Positions 1 to 8,638 are shown, numbered from the stretch's first letter. The stretch is DNA of 64,000 nt from Aeromicrobium tamlense (GCF_013408555.1 NZ_JACBZN010000001.1:3286001-3350000), one strand, 5' to 3'. Numbers and translations: made by a program. Notes: a model not told the origin generated them from the letters alone.

Positions 1-1005
1 GCGGTGCGCGATGCGGGCATCGCCTGCTTCGGTCCCAGCGCCGAGGCCGCGCAGCTCGAGGGCTCGAAGGCGTTCGCGAAGCAGGTCATGGCCGCCGCCG
101 AGGTGCCCACCGCGATGGCGCGCGTGTGTGAGACGGCCGAGCAGGTCGCCGACGCGCTCGACACCTTCGGCCCGCCCTACGTCGTCAAGGACGATGCCCT
201 CGCGGCCGGCAAGGGCGTCGTCGTCACCGAGGACCGCCAGGCGGCCTACGACCACGGCGTCTCGTGCGATCGCGTCGTGATCGAGGAGTACCTCGACGGT
301 CCCGAGGTGTCGCTGTTCGCGATCACCGACGGCTCCACCGTGCTGCCGCTGCAGCCGGCGCAGGACTTCAAGCGCGCCCTCGACGACGACGAGGGACCGA
401 ACACCGGCGGCATGGGTGCGTACACCCCGCTCGACTGGGCGCCCGACGACCTCGTGAGCGACGTGACCCAGCGGGTCCTGCTGCCCACCGTCAAGGAGAT
501 GGCCGCGCGCGGCACCCCGTTCCAGGGGCTGCTCTACGCCGGCCTCGCCCTCACCAGCCGCGGCACGCGCGTGGTCGAGTTCAACGCCCGCTTCGGCGAC
601 CCCGAGACCCAGGCGCTGCTGTCGCTGCTGAGGACGCCGCTGTCGGCGCTCCTGCACGGCGCCGCCACGGGCACGCTCGCCGAGGTCGGGCTGCCGCAGT
701 GGCGCGACGGCGCCGCGCTCACCGTGGTGATCGCCTCGGAGCACTACCCCGAGTCGCCCGTCACCGGCGACCGCATCGAGGGACTCGACGAGGCCAACGC
801 GGTCGAGGGGGTCGACGTGATCCACGCCGGCACGAAGATCGACGAGGACGGCAACCTGGTCACGGCCGGTGGCCGCGTGCTGTCGGTGACGGCCGTCGGC
901 GACGACCTCGACCAGGCCCGGGCCCGCGCGTACGAGGCCGTCGACCTCATCCGCATCCGCGGGGCGCACCACCGGCGCGACATCGCGGCGAACCTGCCCG
1001 GCTGA
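1..1005 (+). CDS. purD: Phosphoribosylamine-glycine ligase, 5' end outside window
   Basis: Ligates glycine to phosphoribosylamine using ATP to make GAR, the second step of purine synthesis. The frame is open from base 1, and the first visible residues (AGIACFGPSAEAAQLEGSKAF) align with the region before the ATP-grasp domain, so roughly the first 85-90 of about 420 residues are missing. The ATP-grasp core is seen as VVKDDALAAGKGVVV, the NTGGMGAY loop and the RFGDPETQALL metal/ATP-binding segment. The C-terminal PurD_C domain ends at the stop. It belongs to a loose purine cluster with purB, purC and purL downstream. Identity is very secure. Confidence 0.97.
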   Translation, partial: AVRDAGIACFGPSAEAAQLEGSKAFAKQVMAAAEVPTAMARVCETAEQVADALDTFGPPYVVKDDALAAGKGVVVTEDRQAAYDHGVSCDRVVIEEYLDGPEVSLFAITDGSTVLPLQPAQDFKRALDDDEGPNTGGMGAYTPLDWAPDDLVSDVTQRVLLPTVKEMAARGTPFQGLLYAGLALTSRGTRVVEFNARFGDPETQALLSLLRTPLSALLHGAATGTLAEVGLPQWRDGAALTVVIASEHYPESPVTGDRIEGLDEANAVEGVDVIHAGTKIDEDGNLVTAGGRVLSVTAVGDDLDQARARAYEAVDLIRIRGAHHRRDIAANLPG

Positions 1006-1109
1006 GTCCCCGCCGACGCCACAGCGCGGTTCCGTCAGTCGGAGGGCCCTCGGCGGGCTGATCCGTCACCTGGGCGTGCGGTCGGACCGGCAACCCGTAT
1101 TCTGGCCGC

Positions 1110-2111
1110 ATGTACGCGTCGTCGCAGTCCCTGCCTGAGCTCCCCGAGGTCGACCTCGCGCTCGTGCACGCCCTGCAGGTCGCTCCCCGGGCCCCGTGGA
1201 GCGCCATCGGCCGCACGATCGGCGTCGACCCCGCCACCGCCGCCCGTCGCTGGGACCGTCTGGTCGCCGAGCGGCTGGCCTGGTTCGTGGTGCGTCCCAG
1301 CGCCGAGCAGCTGGCGCCCGACCGCGATGCCGTGGTCCTCAAGCTGACCTGCCGTCCCGGTGCCGACGTCCGGGTCGCCGAGCAGATCGCCCAGGCGGAG
1401 GAGGTCTACTCCGTCGACCTGCTGGCCGGCAAGGACGATGTCGCCATCATCCTCATCGGCCGCGGACTGGGTCAGATGCGGCAGGCGGTCGACACCTTCG
1501 TGGGCGACGATCCCGACATCGTCGGCACGCGCGCCTCGTTCATCGCCGGAGTGCACCGCGAGGACGCGCAGTGGCGACTCGGCGCGCTCAGCCCCGAGCA
1601 GGTCAGCGGGCTCGACCGCCGTGGCGACGGCACCGTCACGCCGCCCGACGCGGAGGTGCTCGCCCAGCTCACCGAGATCCTCATCGAGGACCCCCGCATG
1701 AGCGTGGCCGACATCGGGCGCCGGCTCGACCGTCCCGAGCCCACCGCGCGCCGCCTGCTGGAGCGGGCGCTGCGCTCGCGCGCGATCCGGCTGGGCTGCG
1801 ACGTCGTGGCCTCCGCGGGCGGTGCGGGACGCGGCGTGATCCTCGAGGCCGAGGCGGACGACCCGCGCACGGCGGGCGACGTGATCGGCGACCTGCCCTG
1901 CGTCGTGCGGTGCGCGGCCGTCGTGGGCGCGTCCAACCTCGCGCTGGTGGTGCGGTTCAACGCCCTTGCCGAGCTGTTCGAGTTCGAGGGCACGGCAGCG
2001 GAGCGCGTGCCGGGATGGCGGGTCACCGACCGCGCCACGATCGTGCGCAGCGTCAAGCGTCAGGGCAAGCTGCTCGACGACGAGGGCCGCGTCCTGCTCT
2101 CCACGCCCTGA
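1110..2111 (+). CDS. Lrp/AsnC-family transcriptional regulator with two tandem modules
   Basis: A 333-residue cytoplasmic DNA-binding regulator, about twice the usual 150-residue AsnC length. The sequence shows two copies of the HTH plus ligand-domain layout: an HTH around residues 10-55 (ELPEVDLALVHAL, IGVDPATAARRWDRL) with a sensor domain to about 165, then a second HTH (LAQLTEILIEDPRMSVADIGRRL) and a second sensor half. Such double AsnC proteins are common in Actinomycetota, often with unknown ligand. A TATTCT box at 1098-1103 lies six bases before the ATG, suggesting a leaderless mRNA. It sits between purD and purB, but nothing here proves it regulates purine genes. Confidence 0.85.
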   Translation: MYASSQSLPELPEVDLALVHALQVAPRAPWSAIGRTIGVDPATAARRWDRLVAERLAWFVVRPSAEQLAPDRDAVVLKLTCRPGADVRVAEQIAQAEEVYSVDLLAGKDDVAIILIGRGLGQMRQAVDTFVGDDPDIVGTRASFIAGVHREDAQWRLGALSPEQVSGLDRRGDGTVTPPDAEVLAQLTEILIEDPRMSVADIGRRLDRPEPTARRLLERALRSRAIRLGCDVVASAGGAGRGVILEAEADDPRTAGDVIGDLPCVVRCAAVVGASNLALVVRFNALAELFEFEGTAAERVPGWRVTDRATIVRSVKRQGKLLDDEGRVLLSTP

Positions 2112-2134
2112 CCGCGGACTGCGACAATGGGCCG

Positions 2135-3556
2135 GTGACCACTCCGAACGTCCTCGCCTCCCGCTACGCCTCCGCCGAGCTGGCCCGCATCTGGTCGCCC
2201 GAGCACAAGATCGTCCTCGAGCGGCAGCTGTGGATCGCGGTGCTGAAGGCCCAGCGCGACCTCGGGGTGGAGACCCCCGACGGCGTCATCGAGGCGCACG
2301 AGGCCGTCGTCGACCAGGTCGACCTCGACTCGATCGCCGCGCGCGAGCGCGTCACCCGCCACGACGTCAAGGCGCGCATCGAGGAGTTCGCCGCGCTGGC
2401 CGGCAGCGAGCACATCCACAAGGGCATGACCTCGCGCGACCTCACCGAGAACGTCGAGCAGCTGCAGGTGCGCGCGTCGCTCGAGCTGGTGCGCGACCGC
2501 GCCGTCGCCGCGCTGGCGCGCCTCGGTCGCCTCGCGGGCGAGCACGCCGAGCTCGTCATGGCCGGCCGCAGCCACAACGTCGCCGCGCAGGCCACCACGC
2601 TCGGCAAGCGCTTCGCCACCACCGCCGACGAGCTGCTGGTGGGCATCGAGCGCGTCGAGCAGCTCATCGCGCGCTACCCGCTGCGCGGCATCAAGGGCCC
2701 GGTGGGCACCGGCCAGGACATGCTCGACCTCCTCGGCGGTGACGAGGCGAAGCTCGCCGACCTCGAGCAGCGCGTCGCGGCGCACCTGGGCTTCGAGCGC
2801 ACGTTCACCAGCGTCGGCCAGGTCTACCCGCGCTCGCTGGACTTCGACGCCGTCAGCGCGCTCGTGCAGCTGGTCGCCGCGCCGTCGAGCCTGGCCCTCA
2901 CGATCCGCCTCATGGCGGGCAACGAGCTCGTCACCGAGGGCTTCAAGCCCGGCCAGGTCGGCTCCTCGGCGATGCCGCACAAGATGAACACCCGCTCGTG
3001 CGAGCGCGTCAACGGCCTCGCCGTCGTCCTGCGCGGCTACGCGTCGATGGTCGGCGAGCTCTCGGGCGACCAGTGGAACGAGGGCGACGTGTCGTGCTCG
3101 GTCGTGCGCCGCGTGGCGCTGCCCGACGCGTTCTACGCCGCCGACGGCCTCTTCGAGACCTTCCTGACCGTGCTCGACGAGTTCGGTGCCTTCCCGGCCG
3201 TGGTCCAGCGCGAGCTCGACCGCTACCTGCCCTTCCTGGCCACCACCAAGGTGCTCATGGCCGCGGTGCGCCACGGCGTCGGCCGCGAGTCGGCCCACGA
3301 GGCCATCAAGGAGCACGCGGTCGCCGTCGCGCTGGAGATGCGCGAGCAGGGCACGGCCGACAACGACCTCTTCGACCGTCTCGCCGCGGACGAGCGGCTC
3401 GGCCTCACGGCCGACGACCTGCAGCGCCTCGTCGCCGAGCCACTGGCCTTCACCGGCGCGGCCGTCTCGCAGGTCCAGCAGGTGCTCACGCAGGTCGAGG
3501 CCGTCCTGCAGCGCCACCCCGACGCCGCGGCCTACGCGCCCGGCGCCATCCTCTGA
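2135..3556 (+). CDS. purB: Adenylosuccinate lyase
   Basis: Cleaves SAICAR to AICAR and adenylosuccinate to AMP, acting in both purine synthesis and AMP formation. The 473-residue product starts at the GTG at 2135 (TTPNVLASRYAS follows), which matches the family N-terminus; the frame is open further upstream but without family similarity. The fumarase/aspartase signature is visible as SSAMPHKMN, with the catalytic histidine region GRSHNVAAQATT. A GACAAT hexamer six bases before the GTG is a possible weak -10 box of a leaderless transcript. It lies 23 bases after the AsnC-type gene and ends against palindrome R1. Confidence 0.96.
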   Translation: MTTPNVLASRYASAELARIWSPEHKIVLERQLWIAVLKAQRDLGVETPDGVIEAHEAVVDQVDLDSIAARERVTRHDVKARIEEFAALAGSEHIHKGMTSRDLTENVEQLQVRASLELVRDRAVAALARLGRLAGEHAELVMAGRSHNVAAQATTLGKRFATTADELLVGIERVEQLIARYPLRGIKGPVGTGQDMLDLLGGDEAKLADLEQRVAAHLGFERTFTSVGQVYPRSLDFDAVSALVQLVAAPSSLALTIRLMAGNELVTEGFKPGQVGSSAMPHKMNTRSCERVNGLAVVLRGYASMVGELSGDQWNEGDVSCSVVRRVALPDAFYAADGLFETFLTVLDEFGAFPAVVQRELDRYLPFLATTKVLMAAVRHGVGRESAHEAIKEHAVAVALEMREQGTADNDLFDRLAADERLGLTADDLQRLVAEPLAFTGAAVSQVQQVLTQVEAVLQRHPDAAAYAPGAIL

Positions 3557-3567
3557 CCCTCGCGTGA

Positions 3568-3630
3568 CGAGATCTGCTCCGATTTCTACCTTTCAGCAGG
3601 TCTGAAACGTAGAAGAGGGAGCACATCTCG
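3568..3630. repeat. 63-bp intergenic palindrome, copy R1
   Basis: The outer arms CGAGATCTGCTCC and GGAGCACATCTCG pair at 12 of 13 positions, and the inner arms TTCTACCTTTCA and TGAAACGTAGAA pair at 11 of 12. It has the same 63-bp length and layout as copies at 15171-15233 and 35857-35919. This copy lies between convergent genes. It could act as a bidirectional terminator here, but another copy lies upstream of a promoter, so it is best called a repeat element. Confidence 0.85.
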
Positions 3631-3640
3631 GGACGGGCGG

Positions 3641-4189
3641 TCAGGCGAGCCAGGCCAGGACCGCGGGGCCGGGGTGCTCGGCCCACGTGGCCGTGAGGAT
3701 GCCCGAGGCCTCGGCGGGCGCGTGGGCCTCGACGATCCGCGCGACGTGCAGCTGGCCGTGGCCCGTGCCGCTGCCGTGCACGGCAGCGGTGAACCGGCGG
3801 CGGGGGATCGGCTCGCCCTCGGGCGTCAGCATCGTCACCTCGCCGCGACCCTCACGGATCACGGCGGCCGCCTCGGCGAGGTAGACCGGGTCGGTCGCGC
3901 CGTCGTAGACCCAGCGGCGGCCCAGCGCCGAGTGGTCCATCTCGCCCACGAGCTCGGCGCCCTCGAGCGGGGCGGAGCGGTAGGTCAGCGGCACGTGCAC
4001 GATGTCGTCGCCCACGGGGAGCAGGAACGACTCGATGCCGACCTCGCCCTCGGGGTCGTCGAAGCGGAAGTTCGCCTGGAAGGCGGGCACCTCCGCGCCC
4101 TGCGGCCACCAGTCGCGGCTCGGCAGCCAGGCTTCCAGCAGCTCGGCCTTGGTGGGGTTCAGCTCGGATCCGGGATGCACGACGCCCAT
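3641..4189 (-). CDS. Maltokinase N-terminal cap-like domain protein
   Basis: A 182-residue cytoplasmic protein with no signal peptide. The N-terminal half (LLEAWLPSRDWWPQG, VHVPLTYRSAPLEGAELVGEMDHSALGRRWVYDGATDPVYL) resembles the cap domain that precedes the kinase domain in actinobacterial maltokinases, but no kinase domain follows. Standalone proteins of this size are often annotated as 1,4-alpha-glucan-branching protein without biochemical support. The ATG is four bases past the stop of the upstream MFS gene on the same strand, so the two are probably cotranscribed. The domain call is from memory of the family; the function is unknown. Confidence 0.6.
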   Translation of the reverse strand: MGVVHPGSELNPTKAELLEAWLPSRDWWPQGAEVPAFQANFRFDDPEGEVGIESFLLPVGDDIVHVPLTYRSAPLEGAELVGEMDHSALGRRWVYDGATDPVYLAEAAAVIREGRGEVTMLTPEGEPIPRRRFTAAVHGSGTGHGQLHVARIVEAHAPAEASGILTATWAEHPGPAVLAWLA

Positions 4190-4193
4190 GGCG

Positions 4194-5387
4194 TCATCGT
4201 GCCACGGGTCGGACGCTGGCGGCAGCCACGACGGCCGCCACGACCGAGAGGAGGGCGGCGCCGACGATCGGGGCGAGGTCGTTGAGGCCGTAGAGACCGG
4301 CGCCCAGCACCGGCCCGATCACATAGGTGAGACCCACGGTCGCCGAGAGCTGGCCCGCGACCGCGGCGTGCTCCGACGGCTCGACGACGAGCGTGGCGCC
4401 GCCGTTGTAGCCGGGCACGGCGAGCCCGAGTCCGGCCGCGATGACCATGAGCGCCGGCAGCAGCACGCCGAGCGTGGTGGCGACGATCGCGAGTGCGTAG
4501 CCGGCCGCGGCGACGAGGCTGCCGATCACGATGAGCGCGCGCGGCCCGCCGGGGACGCGGGGTGCGACGACGGCCTGCGTGAGGGCGAAGCCGATGCCGA
4601 TCGCGACGCCCGCGACGGCGACGACGCCCGCGGTCTCGCTGTTCGTGAGGCCGAGGCGGTCCTGCACGAGGAAGCCGAGGATGATCTCGACGAGCGCCAG
4701 GCCGAGGAAGAGCGCGGCGCCCGCCGCGAGGTAGGGCAGCACACGCGGGTCGCCGAAGCCGAGTCGCTCGCGCTCGGGGCGCTCCTGCCGCTCGGGCGCG
4801 GGCAGCAGCCACACGGCGACGAGGGTCGCCCCGACGAGGACGGGCGCGAGGTGCACCGGCAGCAGCAGCCCGCCGATCGCCGCGAGGCCGCCGATGGCGG
4901 GACCCACGACGAGCGAGATGCCCTGCACCGCTCCGAACGCGCCCATCGCCTGCGTGCGCGCGGTGGCGCCGTCGCTCGTGGAGGCGAGATAGGTCAGCGC
5001 CGCGACGGGGACGGCGGCGAAGCCGACGCCGTAGAGCACGCCCCGGGTGAGGGCGAACGCCGAGAGCACGAGCCACCGCGGCAGCTCCTGCCGGACGGCG
5101 ACCTCGGTCATCACGGCGAAGCCCGCCGCACCGATCGTGGCGATCAGCAGGCCGCGCACGAGGACCGCGTGGACGCCGACCCGGTCGACCTCGCGGCCCC
5201 ACCACGGACCGGTCAGCACGAGCATCGCCGCGGACAGCGTCATGACGGCGCCGAGGTCGACCTCGCCGAGCCCGACCAGCCGGGTGACGGGCGCCAGCAC
5301 CGGGACGAGCATCCCCTGGGCGCTGTAGACCACGAGGGCCGACACGAGCAGCGTCGTGGTCGTGGTCCGGGTCGATGGCACCGGCAC
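4194..5387 (-). CDS. MFS transporter
   Basis: A 397-residue membrane protein with about 12 hydrophobic segments, typical of a major facilitator exporter. The loop between segments 2 and 3 reads GPWWGREVDRVGVHAVLVRG, a degenerate form of the family GxxxDRxGRR motif. The second half carries a similar pseudo-repeat (VVAPRVPGGPRALIVIG). The substrate cannot be told from sequence; the arrangement resembles small drug or metabolite efflux pumps. It starts at a GTG at 5387 and is followed at four bases by the maltokinase-cap-like gene. It is divergent from purC, with 47 bases between starts. Confidence 0.82.
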   Translation of the reverse strand: MPVPSTRTTTTTLLVSALVVYSAQGMLVPVLAPVTRLVGLGEVDLGAVMTLSAAMLVLTGPWWGREVDRVGVHAVLVRGLLIATIGAAGFAVMTEVAVRQELPRWLVLSAFALTRGVLYGVGFAAVPVAALTYLASTSDGATARTQAMGAFGAVQGISLVVGPAIGGLAAIGGLLLPVHLAPVLVGATLVAVWLLPAPERQERPERERLGFGDPRVLPYLAAGAALFLGLALVEIILGFLVQDRLGLTNSETAGVVAVAGVAIGIGFALTQAVVAPRVPGGPRALIVIGSLVAAAGYALAIVATTLGVLLPALMVIAAGLGLAVPGYNGGATLVVEPSEHAAVAGQLSATVGLTYVIGPVLGAGLYGLNDLAPIVGAALLSVVAAVVAAASVRPVAR

Positions 5388-5434
5388 AGCCTGCCACGGA
5401 AACGCGCCGACGGGCAGGCCACTAGCCTGATCCC

Positions 5435-6295
5435 ATGCCGCTGGAGATTCCCGGAGCCACCCACCTGCACTCGGGCAAGGTCCGCGACCTGTACACGTAC
5501 GGCGACCACCTGCTGATGGTCGCGTCGGACCGGGTCAGCGCCTACGACTTCCTGCTCGAGCCGGGGATCCCCGACAAGGGCGAGATCCTCACCCGGATGA
5601 GCCTGTGGTGGTTCGACCAGCTGGCCGACCTCGTGCCGCACCACGTCGTCAGCACCGACGTGCCCGACGAGGTGGCCGGCCGTGCGCTGGTCGTCGAGCG
5701 GCTCGACATGTTCCCGGTCGAGTGCGTCGCCCGCGGCTACCTCACCGGCTCGGGCCTGGCCGACTACCGCGAGACCGGAGCCGTGTGCGGCATCCCGCTG
5801 CCCGACGGGCTCGTCGACGGCTCGCGCCTCGACACCGCGATCTTCACCCCGGCCACGAAGGCCGATCTCGGCGAGCACGACGAGAACGTCTCGTTCGAGG
5901 CGGTCGTGGAGACCGTCGGCGCCGAGATGGCCGAGCGGCTGCGCGACCTCACCCTGGCCGTCTACGGCCGTGCCGAGGAGATCGCCCGTGAGCGCGGCAT
6001 CATCCTGGCCGACACCAAGCTCGAGTTCGGCGCCCGTCCCGACGGCACGATCGTGCTGGCCGACGAGGTGCTCACGCCCGACTCGTCGCGCTTCTGGCCC
6101 GCCGACCGCTACGTGCCCGGCCAGGCGCAGCCCAGCTACGACAAGCAGTTCGTCCGCGACTGGCTGACGTCGGAGGAGTCCGGCTGGGACCGCGCGTCCG
6201 ACACGCCCCCGCCGCGGCTGCCCGACGAGATCGTGGAGCGCACGCGCGACCGCTACATCGAGGCCTACGAGCGACTCACCGGCCTCACCTGGTGA
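5435..6295 (+). CDS. purC: Phosphoribosylaminoimidazole-succinocarboxamide synthase
   Basis: Condenses CAIR with aspartate, using ATP, to give SAICAR. The 286-residue protein shows the SAICAR synthetase hallmarks in order: GKVRDLY near the N-terminus, [10 protein letters not shown], the RGYLTGSG signature, and the C-terminal DTKLEFG and [12 protein letters not shown] motifs. Length and motifs are complete. A TAGCCT box at 5423-5428 lies six bases before the ATG, so the transcript is probably leaderless. Its product is a substrate of the purB product encoded upstream. Confidence 0.97.
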   Translation: MPLEIPGATHLHSGKVRDLYTYGDHLLMVASDRVSAYDFLLEPGIPDKGEILTRMSLWWFDQLADLVPHHVVSTDVPDEVAGRALVVERLDMFPVECVARGYLTGSGLADYRETGAVCGIPLPDGLVDGSRLDTAIFTPATKADLGEHDENVSFEAVVETVGAEMAERLRDLTLAVYGRAEEIARERGIILADTKLEFGARPDGTIVLADEVLTPDSSRFWPADRYVPGQAQPSYDKQFVRDWLTSEESGWDRASDTPPPRLPDEIVERTRDRYIEAYERLTGLTW

Positions 6296-6308
6296 GTCGC
6301 CGGTCGCC

Positions 6309-7160
6309 TCAGCCCAGGTACCAGGTCGTGACGGCGGCGGCGGCGAAGGCCACGGTCATCAGCAGGGCGACGAGCCAGGGCGGCACGGCCGTGCGCCCCG
6401 GCTCCTCGCTCGACTCGAGCGCCTCGGCCAGCGCGGCCGCCGACGCCGGACGCCCCTCGCGCCGCACGGACAGCGCTGCGGCGACGACCGCGTCGACCCG
6501 CGGGCCGGCTCCGGTCGGCTCCAGCCGGTCGTTGGCGGTCCGTCCGAGCGGACCGTCGAACGGCAGCCGGCCGGCGATCAGCTCGTGCGCGAGGACCCCG
6601 AGGGCGTAGACGTCGGTGCGCGCGTCCAGCGGCTGCCCGTACGCCTGCTCGGGTGCCATGTAGGCGGGCGTTCCGGTGGTGACGGTGATCCCGCTCGCCT
6701 CGGCCAGTCGCTTCGCACTCCCGAGGTCGCTGATGAGGACCTCGTCGTCGCCGCTCACCAGCAGGTTGGAGGGCTTGACGTCGCGGTGCAGGACGTCGTG
6801 GTCGTGCAGCGCCTGCACGGCCCGGCACGCCGCCACGACCCACGCCACGGCGTCGTCGGTGCCGAGATCGCCGACCCGGTCGGCCAGCGTCCCGCCGGGC
6901 ACGAAGTCCATCACGAAGTACGGCCGGTCGTCCTGGACGCCGACGTCGTGGACCCGCACGACGAGAGGGTCGTGGATGCGGCGCAGCAGCCTGGCCTCCT
7001 CGAGGAATCGCTCGCGGACGTCGGGGTGGTGGGCCCAGTTGTCGGCCAGCACCTTCACCGCCACCGTGACGTCCAGATCGGGGTCGTGGCCGCGCCACAC
7101 CGTCGCGAAGGCGCCGACCCCCTGCACGGAGTCGAGCCGGTAACGTCCGATCTGTCGCAT
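6309..7160 (-). CDS. Tail-anchored serine/threonine protein kinase
   Basis: A 283-residue Hanks-type kinase. The glycine loop GVGAFATVWRG, catalytic lysine K36 (VAVKVL), catalytic loop HRDVKPSN (D127) and the APEQ motif are all present, so it should be active. The metal-binding DFG is DLG at 145-147, a tolerated variant. After a short linker a single membrane helix (about 258-282) ends at the C-terminus, so there is no extracellular sensor domain, unlike PknB-type kinases. It is divergent from an ECF-like sigma factor whose start is only 27 bases away, suggesting a shared promoter region and possibly a shared pathway. Confidence 0.88.
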   Translation of the reverse strand: MRQIGRYRLDSVQGVGAFATVWRGHDPDLDVTVAVKVLADNWAHHPDVRERFLEEARLLRRIHDPLVVRVHDVGVQDDRPYFVMDFVPGGTLADRVGDLGTDDAVAWVVAACRAVQALHDHDVLHRDVKPSNLLVSGDDEVLISDLGSAKRLAEASGITVTTGTPAYMAPEQAYGQPLDARTDVYALGVLAHELIAGRLPFDGPLGRTANDRLEPTGAGPRVDAVVAAALSVRREGRPASAAALAEALESSEEPGRTAVPPWLVALLMTVAFAAAAVTTWYLG

Positions 7161-7187
7161 CGTGACCAGTATCGGTGGGGAGGCCGG

Positions 7188-7733
7188 ATGGACGTGCACC
7201 ACGCCCTGGTCGCGCGCGCCCGCGCCGGCGATCGGGCGGCGCTCGAGGACCTGCTCGGACAGGTCCGACCCCTCGTGCAGCGGCGCTGCCGACGCGTCCT
7301 GCCCTACCCCCAGGACGCGGAGGAGGCCGCCCAGGACGCCCTGCTCACGATCGCCACGCGGCTCGACACCTGGGCGGCCCGGGGCTCGTTCGAGGCCTGG
7401 GCCGCGATGGTGGCGACCAACCAGGCGCGGATGACGTACCGGACGCTGAAGCGGCGATCCGTCGAGCGAGGCCTCGACGCGGCGCCGGAGACGGCCGACC
7501 CGGCACGCACCAGCGTCGTCGCCGGCACGCGGCTCGACCTCCTCGACGCGATCGAGGCGCTCGAGGAGCGCCACCCCGAGACGGTGGAGGCACTCGTCCT
7601 GCGCGACCTCGGGGGACTGCCGTACGACGAGATCGCAACGATCCTCGGCGTCGCGCTCGGCACGGTGAAGGCGCGGATCCACACGGCGCGGCGCTTCGTC
7701 CGGGCGCAGCTCACGGCCGGTGCCGATGCGTGA
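7188..7733 (+). CDS. ECF-like RNA polymerase sigma factor
   Basis: A 181-residue sigma-70-family protein holding only regions 2 and 4. Region 2 spans about residues 20-90 (PYPQDAEEAAQDALLTIATRL, FEAWAAMVATNQARMTYR), and region 4 about 120-175 (LGGLPYDEIATILGVALGTVKARIHTARRFVR). The ATG at 7188 follows a GGGGAGG ribosome site. No anti-sigma gene with a zinc-finger domain is adjacent; instead a Ser/Thr kinase gene is divergent and a secreted protein gene follows. That raises the possibility of control by phosphorylation, which is inference. Confidence 0.88.
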   Translation: MDVHHALVARARAGDRAALEDLLGQVRPLVQRRCRRVLPYPQDAEEAAQDALLTIATRLDTWAARGSFEAWAAMVATNQARMTYRTLKRRSVERGLDAAPETADPARTSVVAGTRLDLLDAIEALEERHPETVEALVLRDLGGLPYDEIATILGVALGTVKARIHTARRFVRAQLTAGADA

Positions 7734-7799
7734 CAACTTTCCGTGCCCCGGCGGCATCAGGAGGGTGAGACCGTCACGGAGGCGGTCGGTGAGGACACC

Positions 7800-8519
7800 A
7801 TGAACCGCAGCATCGCAGCATCCCTCGTCGCCGCCAGCGTGATCGCCGGCGTCGGCGCCGGCTTCGCCGCCCGCCAGCTGGACGGAGGATCGGCGTCGGC
7901 CGCCGACCCCGGCACCACCGTCACGTCGTCGCCCGCCCCGACGGCCACGTCCCCCGCGCCGAGCGCCACGGAGGATCCCGATCTCGCGGCGGCCCGCGCC
8001 GACCGGACGGGGCCCTCCTGGTCTCCCGCCGACCCGGTCGACGCCGAGGGACGCCCGATCACGGTGGGCGACGTGGTTCCCGGTGCGATCGAGCCGATCC
8101 GGGTCGGCACGCCGGTCGACGAGGCGATCGCGACCGGGCTGATCGAGCGGGACGACAGTGGACTGGTCTGCGAGGGCACCCGGTACCGCTGGACCGGCGA
8201 CCTCGGCGACGGATTCGACGTGCAGGTCCGGCAGGACGGCACGATCGCCACGCTGGGCCTGTTCAAGGACGGGGCCGAGACGGCGAAGGGCATCTCGGTG
8301 GGCAACAGCTACGGAGGCCTGCGCCGGGCCTACGGCGGGGCGCTGTCGGAGCCGGAGGAGGCCGGCTACTCGCAGACCGGCGCGTTCGTCCGTGAGGACA
8401 CGCGCTGGATCGGCTTCCTCTTCGACGAGGCTCCGGACCGCCTCACGGACTCCTCGCGGATCACGATGGTCGAGGTCACCGACGGCAACCAGCCTGACCT
8501 GATGCGCGACGGCTGCTGA
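7800..8519 (+). CDS. Secreted or membrane-anchored hypothetical protein
   Basis: A 239-residue protein I cannot assign to a family. It begins with a hydrophobic signal or anchor segment (residues 5-25) followed by a Thr/Ser/Pro/Ala-rich linker to about residue 60. A compact globular C-terminal region has two cysteines that could form a disulfide (VCEGTRYRW and the last residue, C239). The start is the ATG at 7800; an upstream in-frame start lacks a signal-like context. It follows the sigma-factor gene by 66 bases on the same strand and may be its target or cotranscribed partner. Confidence 0.7.
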   Translation: MNRSIAASLVAASVIAGVGAGFAARQLDGGSASAADPGTTVTSSPAPTATSPAPSATEDPDLAAARADRTGPSWSPADPVDAEGRPITVGDVVPGAIEPIRVGTPVDEAIATGLIERDDSGLVCEGTRYRWTGDLGDGFDVQVRQDGTIATLGLFKDGAETAKGISVGNSYGGLRRAYGGALSEPEEAGYSQTGAFVREDTRWIGFLFDEAPDRLTDSSRITMVEVTDGNQPDLMRDGC

Positions 8520-8562
8520 GTCGTCGGGAGGGGGTGTGGTCGCGACGCTTTGCTACAGGGGT

Positions 8563-8583
8563 CGCGGCACACTTTGTGCCGCG
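8563..8583. promoter_or_regulatory. Perfect inverted repeat at the -35 region of the acyl-CoA ligase gene
   Basis: CGCGGCACA and TGTGCCGCG are perfect 9-base arms around a 3-base centre. The site overlaps the expected -35 position of a promoter whose -10 (TACAGT, 8593-8598) lies inside a second inverted repeat. It looks like a repressor operator; the binding protein is not identifiable here. Confidence 0.65.
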
Positions 8584-8590
8584 GTCGTTG

Positions 8591-8609
8591 GTTACAGTGA
8601 CGATGTAAC
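8591..8609. promoter_or_regulatory. Second inverted repeat overlapping the -10 box
   Basis: GTTACA and TGTAAC are perfect 6-base arms around a 7-base spacer. The TACAGT hexamer at 8593-8598 is a plausible -10 element within it. With the neighbouring 21-bp palindrome it suggests two operators on one promoter, consistent with TetR- or GntR-type control of fatty-acid genes (inference). Confidence 0.6.
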
Positions 8610-8638
8610 TGAGGCCACACCCCCCGAAAGAAGGCACC

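Noticed and set aside
1009..1057. CCCGCCGA/TCGGCGGG stem after purD as terminator
   Set aside because: The loop would be 33 bases and there is no supporting tail; too weak to list.
2060..3517. Long reverse frame opposite purB
   Set aside because: Repetitive shadow translation without domains; purB accounts for the constraint.
8591..8609. GTTACA-N7-TGTAAC as a GlnR box
   Set aside because: GlnR sites need GTnAC-n6-GAAAC-type half-sites; the spacing and second half do not match.
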